Numbered from the stretch's first letter, positions 26,011-34,983 are shown. The stretch: DNA of 64,000 nt from Halogeometricum sp. S1BR25-6 (GCF_031624495.1 NZ_JAMQOP010000001.1:1364001-1428000), one strand, 5' to 3'. Numbers and translations: made by a program. Notes: a model not told the origin generated them from the letters alone.

Positions 26011-27768
26011 GTGGCCGAGGCGAGCACCGGCACTGAGGACGGATTCGGCGCGCAGACCCGACAGGTCCGCGCGTTCTTCGACTCCGTCTTAGAGTCCTAC
26101 GAACGGATGCCGATGCCGATTCGACGGTACGCGCTGACGGTGCTCGCACCCGCGGGCGTCTTTTTTTTGGTCAGCCTCGCCGGCGCCGTCGCGCTTCCAT
26201 TTCCGGTGCTCGTCCGCATTCCCATCTTCCTCCTCGGCGTGCTCATCGTCGCCGGCGCGGTGTTGTACCCCCGACTGCTCGTCGAGGAGCAGCGCCGCGG
26301 TCTGGAGAACCAACTGCACCTGCTCATCACGCACATGACCGTGCTCTCGACGACGAACATCGACCGCGTCTCGGTGTTCCGCCAGTTGGGGAGAGAAGAG
26401 GAGTACGGCGAACTCGCCATCGAGATGCGCCGCATCACCCAACTCGTCGACACGTGGAACCAGTCGCTCGACGACGCCTGCGAACGCCGCGCCCGGCAGG
26501 TACCGTCGAAACCGCTCGCCGACTTTCTCGACAGATTGGCGTACTCGCTCAGCGCGGGCCAAGATATCGACGACTTCCTGCTCGGCGAGCAGAACGCGAT
26601 GGTCCAGAAGTACATCACCGTCTACGAGAGCGCCTTAGGCAACCTCGAAGTGATGAAGGACCTCTACCTCTCGATGATTCTGTCGATGACGTTCGCCGTC
26701 ATCAACGCTATCGTCCTCCCCATCCTGACGGGGACGGACGCGACGATGACCATCGGCGCCGTCATCGTCCTGTTCGTCTTCGTCCAACTCGGCTTCTACT
26801 ACGTCATCAAGACGATGTCGCCGCACGACCCCCTGTGGTACGTCCAGGGCGAGTACCGGACGAAAGCCGACCGGCAGATAGACATCGCGCTGTACGGCGC
26901 CGTCGCCCTGTCGTTCGTCCTCGTCTGCGTCCTCGCCCTCGGGACGGTCGGCGTCGGCTCCCTCGGTCGGACGGTACACGGTGTCATGCTGGACACGCCC
27001 GTCCCCCTGCTCATCGCCGCGCCGCTGACCCCCCTCGCCATCCCGGGCATCATCGCCCGCCGACACGAGAACCGAATCAAAGAGCGCGACGAGGAGTACC
27101 CCGGGTTCATCCGCGCGCTGGGCGCCTCCGAGAGCGCGAAGCAGAGCACGACGACGGCCGTGCTGAAGACGCTCCGCACGAAGGATTTCGGCGTCCTCTC
27201 GCGGGAGATAGACCGGCTGTACGTCCGGCTCAACATGCGCATCGGCCCGACCCGGTCGTGGTTCTACTTCACCGCCGAGTCCAGTTCCTACCTCATCCAG
27301 AAGTTCAGCGAGATGTACAACATCGGCCGGCAGATGGGCGGGCGACCGAAACAACTCGGCGAACTCATCTCACGGAACATGAACGAGATCATCAAACTCC
27401 GTCGCCAGCGCGAACAGGCCACGGTCACGCTCATCGGCGTTCTCTACGGCATCACCGCCTCCGCGTCGTTCGCGTTCTTCATCGGCTTGGAAGTCGTCGA
27501 GATCCTCGCCTCCTTCTCGACGCAGATGAACCTCGACCAACTGGAGTTCGGGCAACTCATCTACGCCGGGGTGTACGACATCCCGTTCATCGAGTTCCTG
27601 CTGGCGCTCATCATCCTGTTCAACGCGCTGCTGTCGTCGTTGATGATCCGGATGGTCGACGGTGGGCACAAGGCGAACGCCTACCTCCACTTCGTGGTGC
27701 TCGTGTGGATCGGCTGTGCGAGCGCCGTGATGACCTCCTCGCTCGCGGGAGCACTGATAAGCGTATGA
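26011..27768 (+). CDS. arlJ: ArlJ archaellum membrane platform
   Basis: 585 aa polytopic membrane protein with two T2SSF-like halves. Paired hydrophobic segments occur near residues 45-85, 215-260, 295-345 and at the C-terminus (about 480-585). The cytoplasmic loops between hold conserved basic patches that contact ArlI. GTG start two bases after arlI. The end overlaps cheF1 by four bases (ATGA). Confidence 0.95.
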   Translation: MAEASTGTEDGFGAQTRQVRAFFDSVLESYERMPMPIRRYALTVLAPAGVFFLVSLAGAVALPFPVLVRIPIFLLGVLIVAGAVLYPRLLVEEQRRGLENQLHLLITHMTVLSTTNIDRVSVFRQLGREEEYGELAIEMRRITQLVDTWNQSLDDACERRARQVPSKPLADFLDRLAYSLSAGQDIDDFLLGEQNAMVQKYITVYESALGNLEVMKDLYLSMILSMTFAVINAIVLPILTGTDATMTIGAVIVLFVFVQLGFYYVIKTMSPHDPLWYVQGEYRTKADRQIDIALYGAVALSFVLVCVLALGTVGVGSLGRTVHGVMLDTPVPLLIAAPLTPLAIPGIIARRHENRIKERDEEYPGFIRALGASESAKQSTTTAVLKTLRTKDFGVLSREIDRLYVRLNMRIGPTRSWFYFTAESSSYLIQKFSEMYNIGRQMGGRPKQLGELISRNMNEIIKLRRQREQATVTLIGVLYGITASASFAFFIGLEVVEILASFSTQMNLDQLEFGQLIYAGVYDIPFIEFLLALIILFNALLSSLMIRMVDGGHKANAYLHFVVLVWIGCASAVMTSSLAGALISV

Positions 27769-28868
27769 CCGACGAACCCCACGCACAGACTGACGCATCG
27801 ACGCTCGAACCGCCGGGCCGCGGTCGTGACCCCCGCAAGCGCGAACTCCGGACCGACGGGGGGACGGCCTCCCCCGGCAACGACGACCTGCTCGAAGCCT
27901 ACCGTCAGCGGAAAGAAGAACCCGCAGAGGACGGAGAGACGGCGGAGACGCGGAAGCGGAGGGAACTCCGCCGCTCGAAGAACGGCGAGTCCATCGTCGT
28001 CGACTTCGTCGCGAACTTCGTCGCCGGCGGCGACGCCACCTTCGAACCGGTGAAGGGGCGCGTCCTGATGAGCGAGCGCCGACTCATCCTCGCCACCTCG
28101 CGGTCGAAGACGGTCGTCCCCATCACCGCCATCTTCGACATCGCGGTCGGGCAGGTGCCGCCGGAGGTCGAGGAGTTCTTCGACTACACCGTCATGGTCG
28201 GCTACATCGTCGGCAACCGCCGGCGGACGACGGTCATCGGCGGCGACCGCGAGACCATCGAGAAGTTCTCCCTCCTGCTGTTCCGCGCAACGCTGAACGG
28301 GTCGACGACGCTCGTGAAACACCCCGCGAAGGTGGGCGGCCGCGTGATGGACACGCCGAAGCGCAAGACCGGACTCCACCTCGACTACGAGTCGGTGGTG
28401 TTCCCCGGCAACGACGTGTTCAGCGAGGGCGACGACCCGTTCGAAATCGACCTCGCCTCGGTCATCTTCTTCGAGGTCATCGAGCGGACGGTGGACGACG
28501 AGAAGCGACTCGTGCTCTCGGTGCAGCACTTCGAGAACAGCCAGACCGTCACCTCCGAGATATCGATGGGGTCGCGCCGGAAGATGAACATCCTCGGGCG
28601 CTACCTCCGACTCATCTACCACTGGATCAAAAGCGACGTTCGCGACGTGGAACTCGAAGAGGAGACGCTCGAAGTGCTCGTCGGCCTGTACTCTACCGGG
28701 TCCGACGTGGACCTCGCGTCGCTCTTGGAACTTGAGGCGGCGGAACTCGAACACCATCTCGGCGAACTGTTCGACGACAACCTCGTCACCGACGTGGAAC
28801 TGCCGTGCGAACTGACGCCGCAGGGCCGGTTGGTGGTCAACGAGGAGATAGAGGGCGTCAACGTCTGA
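27765..28868 (+). CDS. cheF1: CheF1, archaeal chemotaxis-archaellum adaptor
   Basis: 367 aa. The CheF (DUF439) core follows an acidic/basic N-terminal extension of about 75 residues: GRVLMSERRLILATSRSKTV, IFDIAVGQVPPEVEEFFDYT, LLFRATLNGSTTLVKHPAKV. The C-terminal helical domain (LEVLVGLYSTGSDVDLASLL) is winged-helix-like. CheF binds CheY, CheD, CheC and the archaellum motor in Halobacterium. The extension is much longer than in CheF2. Start overlaps arlJ stop. Confidence 0.92.
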   Translation: MTDEPHAQTDASTLEPPGRGRDPRKRELRTDGGTASPGNDDLLEAYRQRKEEPAEDGETAETRKRRELRRSKNGESIVVDFVANFVAGGDATFEPVKGRVLMSERRLILATSRSKTVVPITAIFDIAVGQVPPEVEEFFDYTVMVGYIVGNRRRTTVIGGDRETIEKFSLLLFRATLNGSTTLVKHPAKVGGRVMDTPKRKTGLHLDYESVVFPGNDVFSEGDDPFEIDLASVIFFEVIERTVDDEKRLVLSVQHFENSQTVTSEISMGSRRKMNILGRYLRLIYHWIKSDVRDVELEEETLEVLVGLYSTGSDVDLASLLELEAAELEHHLGELFDDNLVTDVELPCELTPQGRLVVNEEIEGVNV

Positions 28869-29317
28869 GCGCGCTCTGAGCGACTCGCGGTTCGTCGTGG
28901 CTCGTTCTGGTGGGTCGAATCCCGCCGTCCCCCCAGTGCACACCGTTCACGCGCTAGACAGCGCAGAAAGAAACGTTCCGAGGAGACTCAGACAGGCGGC
29001 ACCGACTAACGTGAAGAGCACAATCCCCCGCCGACCGCTACGAGCAGCACCGGAACGCTGTGGTCTCCGGCAGCGAGCGAGCGTATCGCCGGGAACCCGA
29101 TGGAAAGTCCGTTACCGCGAGGGCGCCGTCGTAGACGTACGGTCGTTCCACGGCAGTTGTGCCACTCTATGAATGCTAATAACTGAGCACCCGCGTACAC
29201 TCTCGATTCGCCCGGTATTCGGTAGCACGTTCCAGAGGAGTCGATGTCACTCTCGTCGTAGAGCGGCGCTCGGAGCATCGAAAAATCGGTCTCGCACCGC
29301 CGCCCGCGCCTGCACGT
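28869..29317. other. Intergenic region between convergent cheF1 and cheF2
   Basis: 449 bases with no convincing gene; the open frames are short and lack haloarchaeal codon bias. It should hold the two terminators. A T-arm-like stretch (28905-28922) is present but not a tRNA. AT content is slightly higher at 29160-29200. Confidence 0.5.
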
Positions 29318-30202
29318 TCACATGTTCGCGGCTTGGTCGTCGATGGCGTCCGCGGCGATGGAGCGTCCGCGCGCGTTCAACTCCACCTCGTGGCGGACCC
29401 GTACCTCGTCGAGGACGTTGTGGTCGATGAGGCGCGTGAACAGTTCCTCAACGTCGTCGACGTCGATGCCGAGGAACGCCGGGATGTCGAACGGGGAAAC
29501 GCCGGAGTACAGCGCCATCAGCACCTGCTTGTCCTGCTTGGAGAGTTCCAGCGCCGTCTCCGATTGCTCCTCTCCGATGCGGAGCAGCGACTTCAGGATG
29601 GTCACCGGTCGCTCCGGCCCCGAGACGTACGTCTGCACGCTCGTCCCGTCGTCGTAGGAGTGTTCGACTTCGATGACCTCGCGGGTCTCCTCGCGGACCG
29701 TCCGCCGGCCCATCTCGATGTCGCCGATGTCGTCAAGTCTGACGTGGACGAACGACCCCTCCACGGTGGCGATGCTGACTCCCGCCTCCTCGACTTTCAG
29801 TCGCGCGCCGACCCACTCGGTGTTCTGCACGACGCCGCCCTCGACGGCCGGATGGCGGACGAGGAACTTCGTCGCGTTCAACAGCGTCCCGTACAGTTCC
29901 AGTTCGAACTCGTCGAAGTCCGTGGGGGCGACGAGCACCACGTCCTCGCCGTCGTTGTACTGGAGTGCGAGGTAGTTCGAGACGGTGGCGATGCGCTGGT
30001 TCACGTCGAACCGGCCGCCGATCTGTTCGATGGAGGAAAGCGCGAACGTCCGCTTCCCGGCGGTGCCCGCGAGGATGAGCCGCTGATTCGAGAGCAGGAT
30101 GCGTCCGTTGGTCCAGTTGGCGTCGTTGAGACTCCGTCCGCCGCGCCGCACCTGCAGGAACCGGCCGTTCGTGTCCGCGACTTTCGTCTCGCCAGGCTTC
30201 AT
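29318..30202 (-). CDS. cheF2: CheF2, archaeal chemotaxis-archaellum adaptor
   Basis: 294 aa, minimal CheF: NGRILLSNQRLILAGTAGKR, IEQIGGRFDVNQRIATVSNY, LYGTLLNATKFLVRHPAVEG, and the winged-helix end QVLMALYSGVSPFDIPAFLG. It lies eight bases after cheR, the last gene of the cheB-A-R-F2 unit. Two CheF copies are usual in Halobacterium, with different binding roles. Confidence 0.92.
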   Translation of the reverse strand: MKPGETKVADTNGRFLQVRRGGRSLNDANWTNGRILLSNQRLILAGTAGKRTFALSSIEQIGGRFDVNQRIATVSNYLALQYNDGEDVVLVAPTDFDEFELELYGTLLNATKFLVRHPAVEGGVVQNTEWVGARLKVEEAGVSIATVEGSFVHVRLDDIGDIEMGRRTVREETREVIEVEHSYDDGTSVQTYVSGPERPVTILKSLLRIGEEQSETALELSKQDKQVLMALYSGVSPFDIPAFLGIDVDDVEELFTRLIDHNVLDEVRVRHEVELNARGRSIAADAIDDQAANM

Positions 30203-30210
30203 CTGTTATC

Positions 30211-31047
30211 TCACGGAGTCGGGGACCCCGTCGCGTTCCGGTAGATTCGGAGTCGCTTTTCTACGGGCTCGAACCAGTCGCGGCACGACGGCGGCACTGT
30301 CTCGGTCATCCCGATGGTGAGATAGCCGTCCGGGCTGAGCGCCGACCCGAGCGTGTCGAATATCGCCTGTTTCGCCTCGCTGTTGATGTAGATGAACAGG
30401 TTCCGGCACACCACGAGGTCGAACGTGTCCGGCGGCCGCTCCTGTACGAGGTCGTGTCGCCTGAACGAGACGATGGACTTCACGTCCTCGCTCACGCGGT
30501 AGACGTCGCCGTCGCGTTCGACGTAGCGGTCGTTTCCGGAGAGCGGTTCCAGTTGCGCCGCGACGTCGTTCGTCTCGGAGGCGTGGTACTCGCCCGCCCG
30601 CGCGGCGTCGAGTATCTCGGGTTTGATGTCGGTGCCGAGTATCGACACGCGGTTCGGGTCGATTCGGTCGTCGTCGTGCGCCAGCATCGAAAGCGAGTAC
30701 GCCTCGCGACCGTCCGAGCAGGCCGCACTCCAGACGCGGACCCGCCCGCTCCCATTGCCGGCGAGTTCCGCGAGCACCTCGCGGAGCGCCTCCCACACCT
30801 CCGGGTTCCGGAAGAAGCTGGTGACGTTGACGCTCAGCGAGTTCAACAGCGCCCGCTGCTCCTCGGAGTCGTCCACCAGCAGCGAGCGGTAGGCGTCGTA
30901 CCCGTCGACGCCGCGGCGTCGCATCCGCGCGGAGATTCGCCGGTCGAGGTAGGCGTCGTTGTACGAACTCGTCGCGAACGACAGCGACTCCTCAATGTGG
31001 CCGAGCAGCCGTCGGAACCCGTCGTCGGAGACTTCCGTGCGCGACAT
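30211..31047 (-). CDS. cheR: CheR chemoreceptor methyltransferase
   Basis: 278 aa. N-terminal helical domain with DAYLDRRISARMRRRGVDGY, then the SAM-dependent methyltransferase: RVRVWSAACSDGREAYSLSM (SAM-binding loop), ILGTDIKPEILDAARAGEY, FDLVVCRNLFIYI. It methylates receptor glutamates using SAM. The ATG overlaps the cheA stop by one base (TGATG). Confidence 0.95.
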   Translation of the reverse strand: MSRTEVSDDGFRRLLGHIEESLSFATSSYNDAYLDRRISARMRRRGVDGYDAYRSLLVDDSEEQRALLNSLSVNVTSFFRNPEVWEALREVLAELAGNGSGRVRVWSAACSDGREAYSLSMLAHDDDRIDPNRVSILGTDIKPEILDAARAGEYHASETNDVAAQLEPLSGNDRYVERDGDVYRVSEDVKSIVSFRRHDLVQERPPDTFDLVVCRNLFIYINSEAKQAIFDTLGSALSPDGYLTIGMTETVPPSCRDWFEPVEKRLRIYRNATGSPTP

Positions 31048-33590
31048 CAGTCGGCCGCCTCCTCGACTTCGGCGGGACCGTCGGCGTCCGGGTCCGCGTC
31101 GGCGGACTCCTCGCCTCCGCCGCCCGACGGCGGCGTCCACTCGCGCAGCGCCTCCCGTCCGCCGGCCGGCAGTTCGAGCGTGCTCACGTCGAGGATGGGG
31201 ATGACGTTCCCGTCGCCGATGACGGCCGTCCCGGAGAGCCCCTGCGTGCCGCCGAGCGGCCCCTGAAGCGGCGTGACGACGACCTCCTCCTGTCGGGTGA
31301 CGTGGTCGCAGTGCAGCGCCACCTGTCTATCCGACGGACGGATGCGGACGATCATCCCGCCGTCACCCTCCTCGATGTCGATGTCGAGGGCGTCGCGCAG
31401 ACGGATGAGCGGGAACAGCGACTCCTCGTGGACGACGACCTCCGCGCCGTTGACCGTCTGGACCCGCTGTCGCCGCGAAATCTCGTCGATGTACTTGATG
31501 GGGACGCCGAACTCGCGGTCGCCGACGCGGACGAACAGCACCTTGATGATGGCGACGGAGACGGGCAGGCGGATGGTGAACGTCGACCCCTCGCCGGGCG
31601 TGCTGGTGACGTTCGCGGAGCCGTCGAGCGCCTCCACGGTGGTCTTCACCACGTCCATGCCGACGCCGCGGCCGCTGACGTCGGTAATCTCCTCGTTCGT
31701 CGAGAAACCGGGGTGGAAGACGTAATCGTACACCTCCTCGTCGGGCATCGCGTTCAGTTCCTCGCGGGTGGCGAGACCGTTCGAGACGGCCTTCTCGCGC
31801 ACGGCGTCGGCGTCGATGCCGCTCCCGTCGTCGGAGGCGGTGATGACGACCGTGTCGTGCTCGCGGTGCGCGCTGAGTTCGACCGTCCCGGTGCGCGGCT
31901 TGCCGTTCGCCTCGCGCTCGTCCGGCAGTTCGATGCCGTGGTCCACGGCGTTTCGCAGGACGTGCATCAGCGGGTCGGAAATCTCGTCGAGGATGGTTCG
32001 GTCGAGTTCGATGTCCTCGCCCTCGACGGCGAACCGGACGCGCTTGTCCTGGTCGCGCGCCAGGTCGCGAACCAAGCGCGGGAACTTGTCGAACACCTTC
32101 TTCAGCGGGATGAGCCGCATGTCCATCACCGTGTTCTGGAGGTTCGTGGATATCTTGTCCAACTCGTCGAGCGTGTCGAGGCCGCTCGTCAGGTCTGCCT
32201 CGCCCTCCATCGCCTGCCGGAGTTTGATGCGGCTGGTGACCAGTTGCTCGACCAGTTCGTGCAGTTCGTCGAGTTGGTCGACGTCGACGCGGACGGACTT
32301 GACCGCGGAGATGGACTGTCCGCTCTCCCGCTTCTGCCGTTTCTCCCGGCTCTGCTCGCGTTCCGTCTTCGGACCGTCGTCCGCGCCGTCGTCGGCCGAC
32401 GGGTCGGCGCTCTTGGCACCCTCGTCTGCACCGCTCTCGACGGTGTCGGAATCCGACGAGGCGCCGTCCGGCGCCGCGTCGCCGGACGGTTCGGTGCCCA
32501 CGGACTGGAGTTCGACGTTCGACTCGCCGACGTGGTCGTCGTCGTCCCCGCCGTCGAGCGATTCGGCCTCGGTTTCGGACCCGGCGCCGGAGTAGGCGGC
32601 CTCGACGGCCGCGACGGCCTCCGCCGCCTCGGCGGGGTCGACGTCCGCCGCGGTCGGGACGTCGCCCTCGGCGCCGTCCGTTTCGATGCTCGATTCGGCG
32701 TCCGGTTCGGACGTCTCCGCGGGCGCGACGGCCTCGGGTTCGACGTCGACCGCGGCTTCCGATTCCGCGGCCGGTTCCGCGTCGACGGCCGTGTCCGCAC
32801 CTGCGTTCGCGTTCGCGGGGACCGGCTCCGGGTCGTCGTCCGCGAGAACGGCCGAGACGTCGGTCAGTTCGACGCGTTCGACCTTCCAGAGACCGGCGAG
32901 CGTCGGGCCGAGTTCCGCCTCGGGAACGTTCGCGACGAACAGCGCGAAGCCGTCGTCGAACTCGCCGTCCTCGATGCTGTCGATGTCGGGGACCGACCCG
33001 ACGACGTCGACGCCGTCGGGCACGCCGCCGAGGAACAGACCGGCGTCGACGCCCTTCATCTCCCCGGCGTTCAGTTCGATGGCGGCGTGATACAGCAGTT
33101 CGGCGTCCGCCAACGCTTCGCTCTCGAAGTCGAGCGTCTCGGCCGCGAGGGCGAACGCGTCGTCTTCGGGTTCGGCGTCGTCGGCCGCCGCCGACTCCTC
33201 GACCGGGGCGTCCTCCGCCCGCGCGGCGGCGCGAATCTCCTCGACGAGGGCCGTCGGGTCGCTCTGCGACTCGCCGTTCGCCTCGATGTCGCGGAGTATC
33301 TCCAGAATCTCGTCCATCCCGTCGAAGACGAGGTCCATGCGGTCCGGCGTCACGTCGAGTCGGCCGTGCCGTATCTCGTCCAAGAGGTCCTCGACGGCGT
33401 GCGCCACCGTGGCGGCGTTGTCGAAGCCCATCGCGCCGAAGTTCCCCTTCAGCGTGTGCGCCTGCCGGAAGATGTCGTCGATGGCCTCGGTGGCCTCGGG
33501 GTTCGACTCCAACTCCAGGAGCGAGTTGTTCAGTTGCGTGATGCTCTCCTCGGACTCCGTGATGAATGCTTGATACAGTTCGTCGTCCAT
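31047..33590 (-). CDS. cheA: CheA chemotaxis histidine kinase
   Basis: 847 aa. HPt domain with phospho-His in QAHTLKGNFGAM (His45), a CheY-binding-like P2 region at about 165-260, then an acidic disordered linker of about 190 residues, a dimerisation domain (VDQLDELHELVEQLVTSRIK), the ATPase domain with N box HVLRNAVDHGIEL, G boxes DDGSGID and GRGVGMDVVK, and a CheW-like C-terminus. The linker is unusually long. Start ATG 33590 is three bases from the end of cheB; an upstream in-frame extension overlaps cheB and is not used. Confidence 0.96.
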   Translation of the reverse strand: MDDELYQAFITESEESITQLNNSLLELESNPEATEAIDDIFRQAHTLKGNFGAMGFDNAATVAHAVEDLLDEIRHGRLDVTPDRMDLVFDGMDEILEILRDIEANGESQSDPTALVEEIRAAARAEDAPVEESAAADDAEPEDDAFALAAETLDFESEALADAELLYHAAIELNAGEMKGVDAGLFLGGVPDGVDVVGSVPDIDSIEDGEFDDGFALFVANVPEAELGPTLAGLWKVERVELTDVSAVLADDDPEPVPANANAGADTAVDAEPAAESEAAVDVEPEAVAPAETSEPDAESSIETDGAEGDVPTAADVDPAEAAEAVAAVEAAYSGAGSETEAESLDGGDDDDHVGESNVELQSVGTEPSGDAAPDGASSDSDTVESGADEGAKSADPSADDGADDGPKTEREQSREKRQKRESGQSISAVKSVRVDVDQLDELHELVEQLVTSRIKLRQAMEGEADLTSGLDTLDELDKISTNLQNTVMDMRLIPLKKVFDKFPRLVRDLARDQDKRVRFAVEGEDIELDRTILDEISDPLMHVLRNAVDHGIELPDEREANGKPRTGTVELSAHREHDTVVITASDDGSGIDADAVREKAVSNGLATREELNAMPDEEVYDYVFHPGFSTNEEITDVSGRGVGMDVVKTTVEALDGSANVTSTPGEGSTFTIRLPVSVAIIKVLFVRVGDREFGVPIKYIDEISRRQRVQTVNGAEVVVHEESLFPLIRLRDALDIDIEEGDGGMIVRIRPSDRQVALHCDHVTRQEEVVVTPLQGPLGGTQGLSGTAVIGDGNVIPILDVSTLELPAGGREALREWTPPSGGGGEESADADPDADGPAEVEEAAD

Positions 33591-33592
33591 CG

Positions 33593-34789
33593 TCACTTCT
33601 CCTCCGCCAGTCCCGCCAGAATGTGCGAGGCGATGTCGTCGGCGGGGGCGACGGCGTCGACGCACCCCGTTTCGATTGCCCGCTTCGGCATGCCGAAGAT
33701 AGCCGACGTTCCTTCGTCCTGTGCGACCGTGTGCCCGCCCGCGGCGTGGATGCGACCCATACCGTCGACCCCGTCGCGTCCCATCCCGGTGAGAAGCGTC
33801 CCCACGAGGGGCCCCTCGACCGCTTCGACGGCCGAGGCCATCGTCAGGTCGATGGCGGGCTTGACGCCGTGGACCGGTTTCGTGTCCGTGAGTGTCAGCG
33901 AGAGTCGCCCCGCGCGGTCGCGGTCGACCACGAGGTGCGACCCGCCGGGGGCGACGCGCGCCTCGCCGACGCCGATTCGCTCGCCGTCCGTCGCCTCGGC
34001 GACGCGGTACGCCGACCGCGCGTCGAGTCGGTCCGCGAAGCGCCTCGTGAACCCCGCGGGCATGTGCTGGACGACCACGATTCTCAGGTTCGCGGTCGTC
34101 GGCAGGTCCGCGAGGACCCGTTCGACCACGTTCGGCCCGCCGGTCGAGGCGCCGAGTATCAGCGTCGACACCTCGGGGTACGGCGAGTCCGATGCCGCCG
34201 GTCGGCGCGACGACGGCGCGCGCTCCGCCCGGTCGGCGCTCTCGCTCTGACTCCGACTTCGATTTCGATTTCGATTTCGACTCCGCCGACCGGCCCGCGC
34301 GCCGTCCCGCGAGGGCGCCTTCCGTCGACCGAGCGCCTCCGTCCGCCGCGTCGCCGAGAGATCCACCGCCGCCGCCGAACGGACCTTCTCGACGAGTTCG
34401 CGCTTCACGCGCGGCATCGAGGAGGTGACCTCGCCGCCGGGTTTCGTCACGAAGTCGACGGCGCCCACGTCGAGGGCCTCGAACGTCACGTCGGCGTCGT
34501 CCTCGGCGTGCGCCGAGAGCATCAACACCGGCGTCGGGCACGACGCCATGATGGCCTCGACGGCCTCGATGCCGTTCATCTCGGGCATCTCGATGTCCAT
34601 CGTTACCACGTCGGGGCGGTGTTCGGCGACGACGTCGACCGCTGCGGCCCCGTTCTCCGCCTCGGCGACGACGTCGATCCCCCCGTCTTCGAGGAGCGTG
34701 CGGATGAGCGTCCGCATGAACCGCGAGTCGTCGACGACGACGGCGCGCGTCGCGTTCCCCCCTGCGTTCGACTCAGATGCGGCGCTCAC
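33593..34789 (-). CDS. cheB: CheB receptor methylesterase/deamidase
   Basis: 398 aa. Receiver domain (AVVVDDSRFMRTLIRTLLED, phospho-Asp in VVTMDIEMPEMNG, Lys in DFVTKPGG) at 14-135, Arg/Ser-rich linker of about 60 residues, and methylesterase domain with catalytic Ser in LGASTGGPNVV, His in VVQHMPAGFT and Asp in TGMGRDGVDG. The GTG at 34789 is chosen because GGGGTG lies at -15 to -10 and it overlaps the stop of an upstream leader ORF (GTGA). Two earlier in-frame GTGs (34801, 34843) are possible. Confidence 0.92.
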   Translation of the reverse strand: MSAASESNAGGNATRAVVVDDSRFMRTLIRTLLEDGGIDVVAEAENGAAAVDVVAEHRPDVVTMDIEMPEMNGIEAVEAIMASCPTPVLMLSAHAEDDADVTFEALDVGAVDFVTKPGGEVTSSMPRVKRELVEKVRSAAAVDLSATRRTEALGRRKAPSRDGARAGRRSRNRNRNRSRSQSESADRAERAPSSRRPAASDSPYPEVSTLILGASTGGPNVVERVLADLPTTANLRIVVVQHMPAGFTRRFADRLDARSAYRVAEATDGERIGVGEARVAPGGSHLVVDRDRAGRLSLTLTDTKPVHGVKPAIDLTMASAVEAVEGPLVGTLLTGMGRDGVDGMGRIHAAGGHTVAQDEGTSAIFGMPKRAIETGCVDAVAPADDIASHILAGLAEEK

Positions 34790-34902
34790 CGCGACCCGCA
34801 CCCCTGTTCTCTGCGCGCGCGTTCGGCGCGCGGGGAACGACACCGCGACTCGGCGGGCGGCGCGCGACCGGTCGGTGACGTTCCGTTTTTCTGACCGCTC
34901 AT
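34786..34902 (-). CDS. Candidate 38-aa leader peptide coupled to cheB
   Basis: Begins MSGQKNGTSPTGRAPPAESR and ends CGSR with a TGA that overlaps the cheB GTG as GTGA. The ATG at 34902 is about 30 bases below the minus-strand TATA box (34930-34935), so a leaderless mRNA would start almost at this ATG. Ribosomes that begin here would terminate exactly on the cheB start. The product is basic, low complexity and unlike any family I know. It may be only a translational coupling device, or the region may be part of an extended cheB leader. Confidence 0.4.
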   Translation of the reverse strand: MSGQKNGTSPTGRAPPAESRCRSPRAERARREQGCGSR

Positions 34903-34929
34903 CTCTACCCGTTCTTCCGGAGTAGGGGT

Positions 34930-34964
34930 CTTAAACGCTCCCCGACGATACTCACGTCTGATAA
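34930..34964 (-). promoter_or_regulatory. Shared motility promoter element, minus-strand reading toward cheB
   Basis: On the minus strand: left arm TTATCA, four bases, right arm TGAGTAT, 12 bases (CGTCGGGGAGCG), TATA-like TTTAAG at 34935-34930. It uses the same dyad as the cheW promoter, read in the opposite direction, so the element is bidirectional here. Confidence 0.6.
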
Positions 34965-34983
34965 TCGGGTACGTAGCTTTATG
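34949..34983 (+). promoter_or_regulatory. Shared motility promoter element, copy before cheW
   Basis: Left arm TACTCA, four bases, right arm TGATAAT, 12 bases (CGGGTACGTAGC), TATA box TTTATG at 34978-34983. Predicted start near 35008, a leader of about 37 bases before cheW. Confidence 0.72.

Noticed and set aside
28900-28935. tRNA-like T-arm (GGTGGGTCGAATCCCGCC) after cheF1
   Set aside because: The T loop lacks one T, the following acceptor-like C-run does not pair with any stretch 70 bases upstream, and no anticodon or D arm is present. Possibly a chance match or a remnant; no integrase nearby.
28897-29278. Short open frames on both strands between cheF1 and cheF2
   Set aside because: Short, Arg/Pro-rich or poor codon bias, no start signals, no recognisable domain.
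33591-34541. In-frame upstream extension of cheA over cheB
   Set aside because: The HPt domain begins at MDDELYQAF (33590); the extension is Arg-rich shadow of the receiver/esterase gene.
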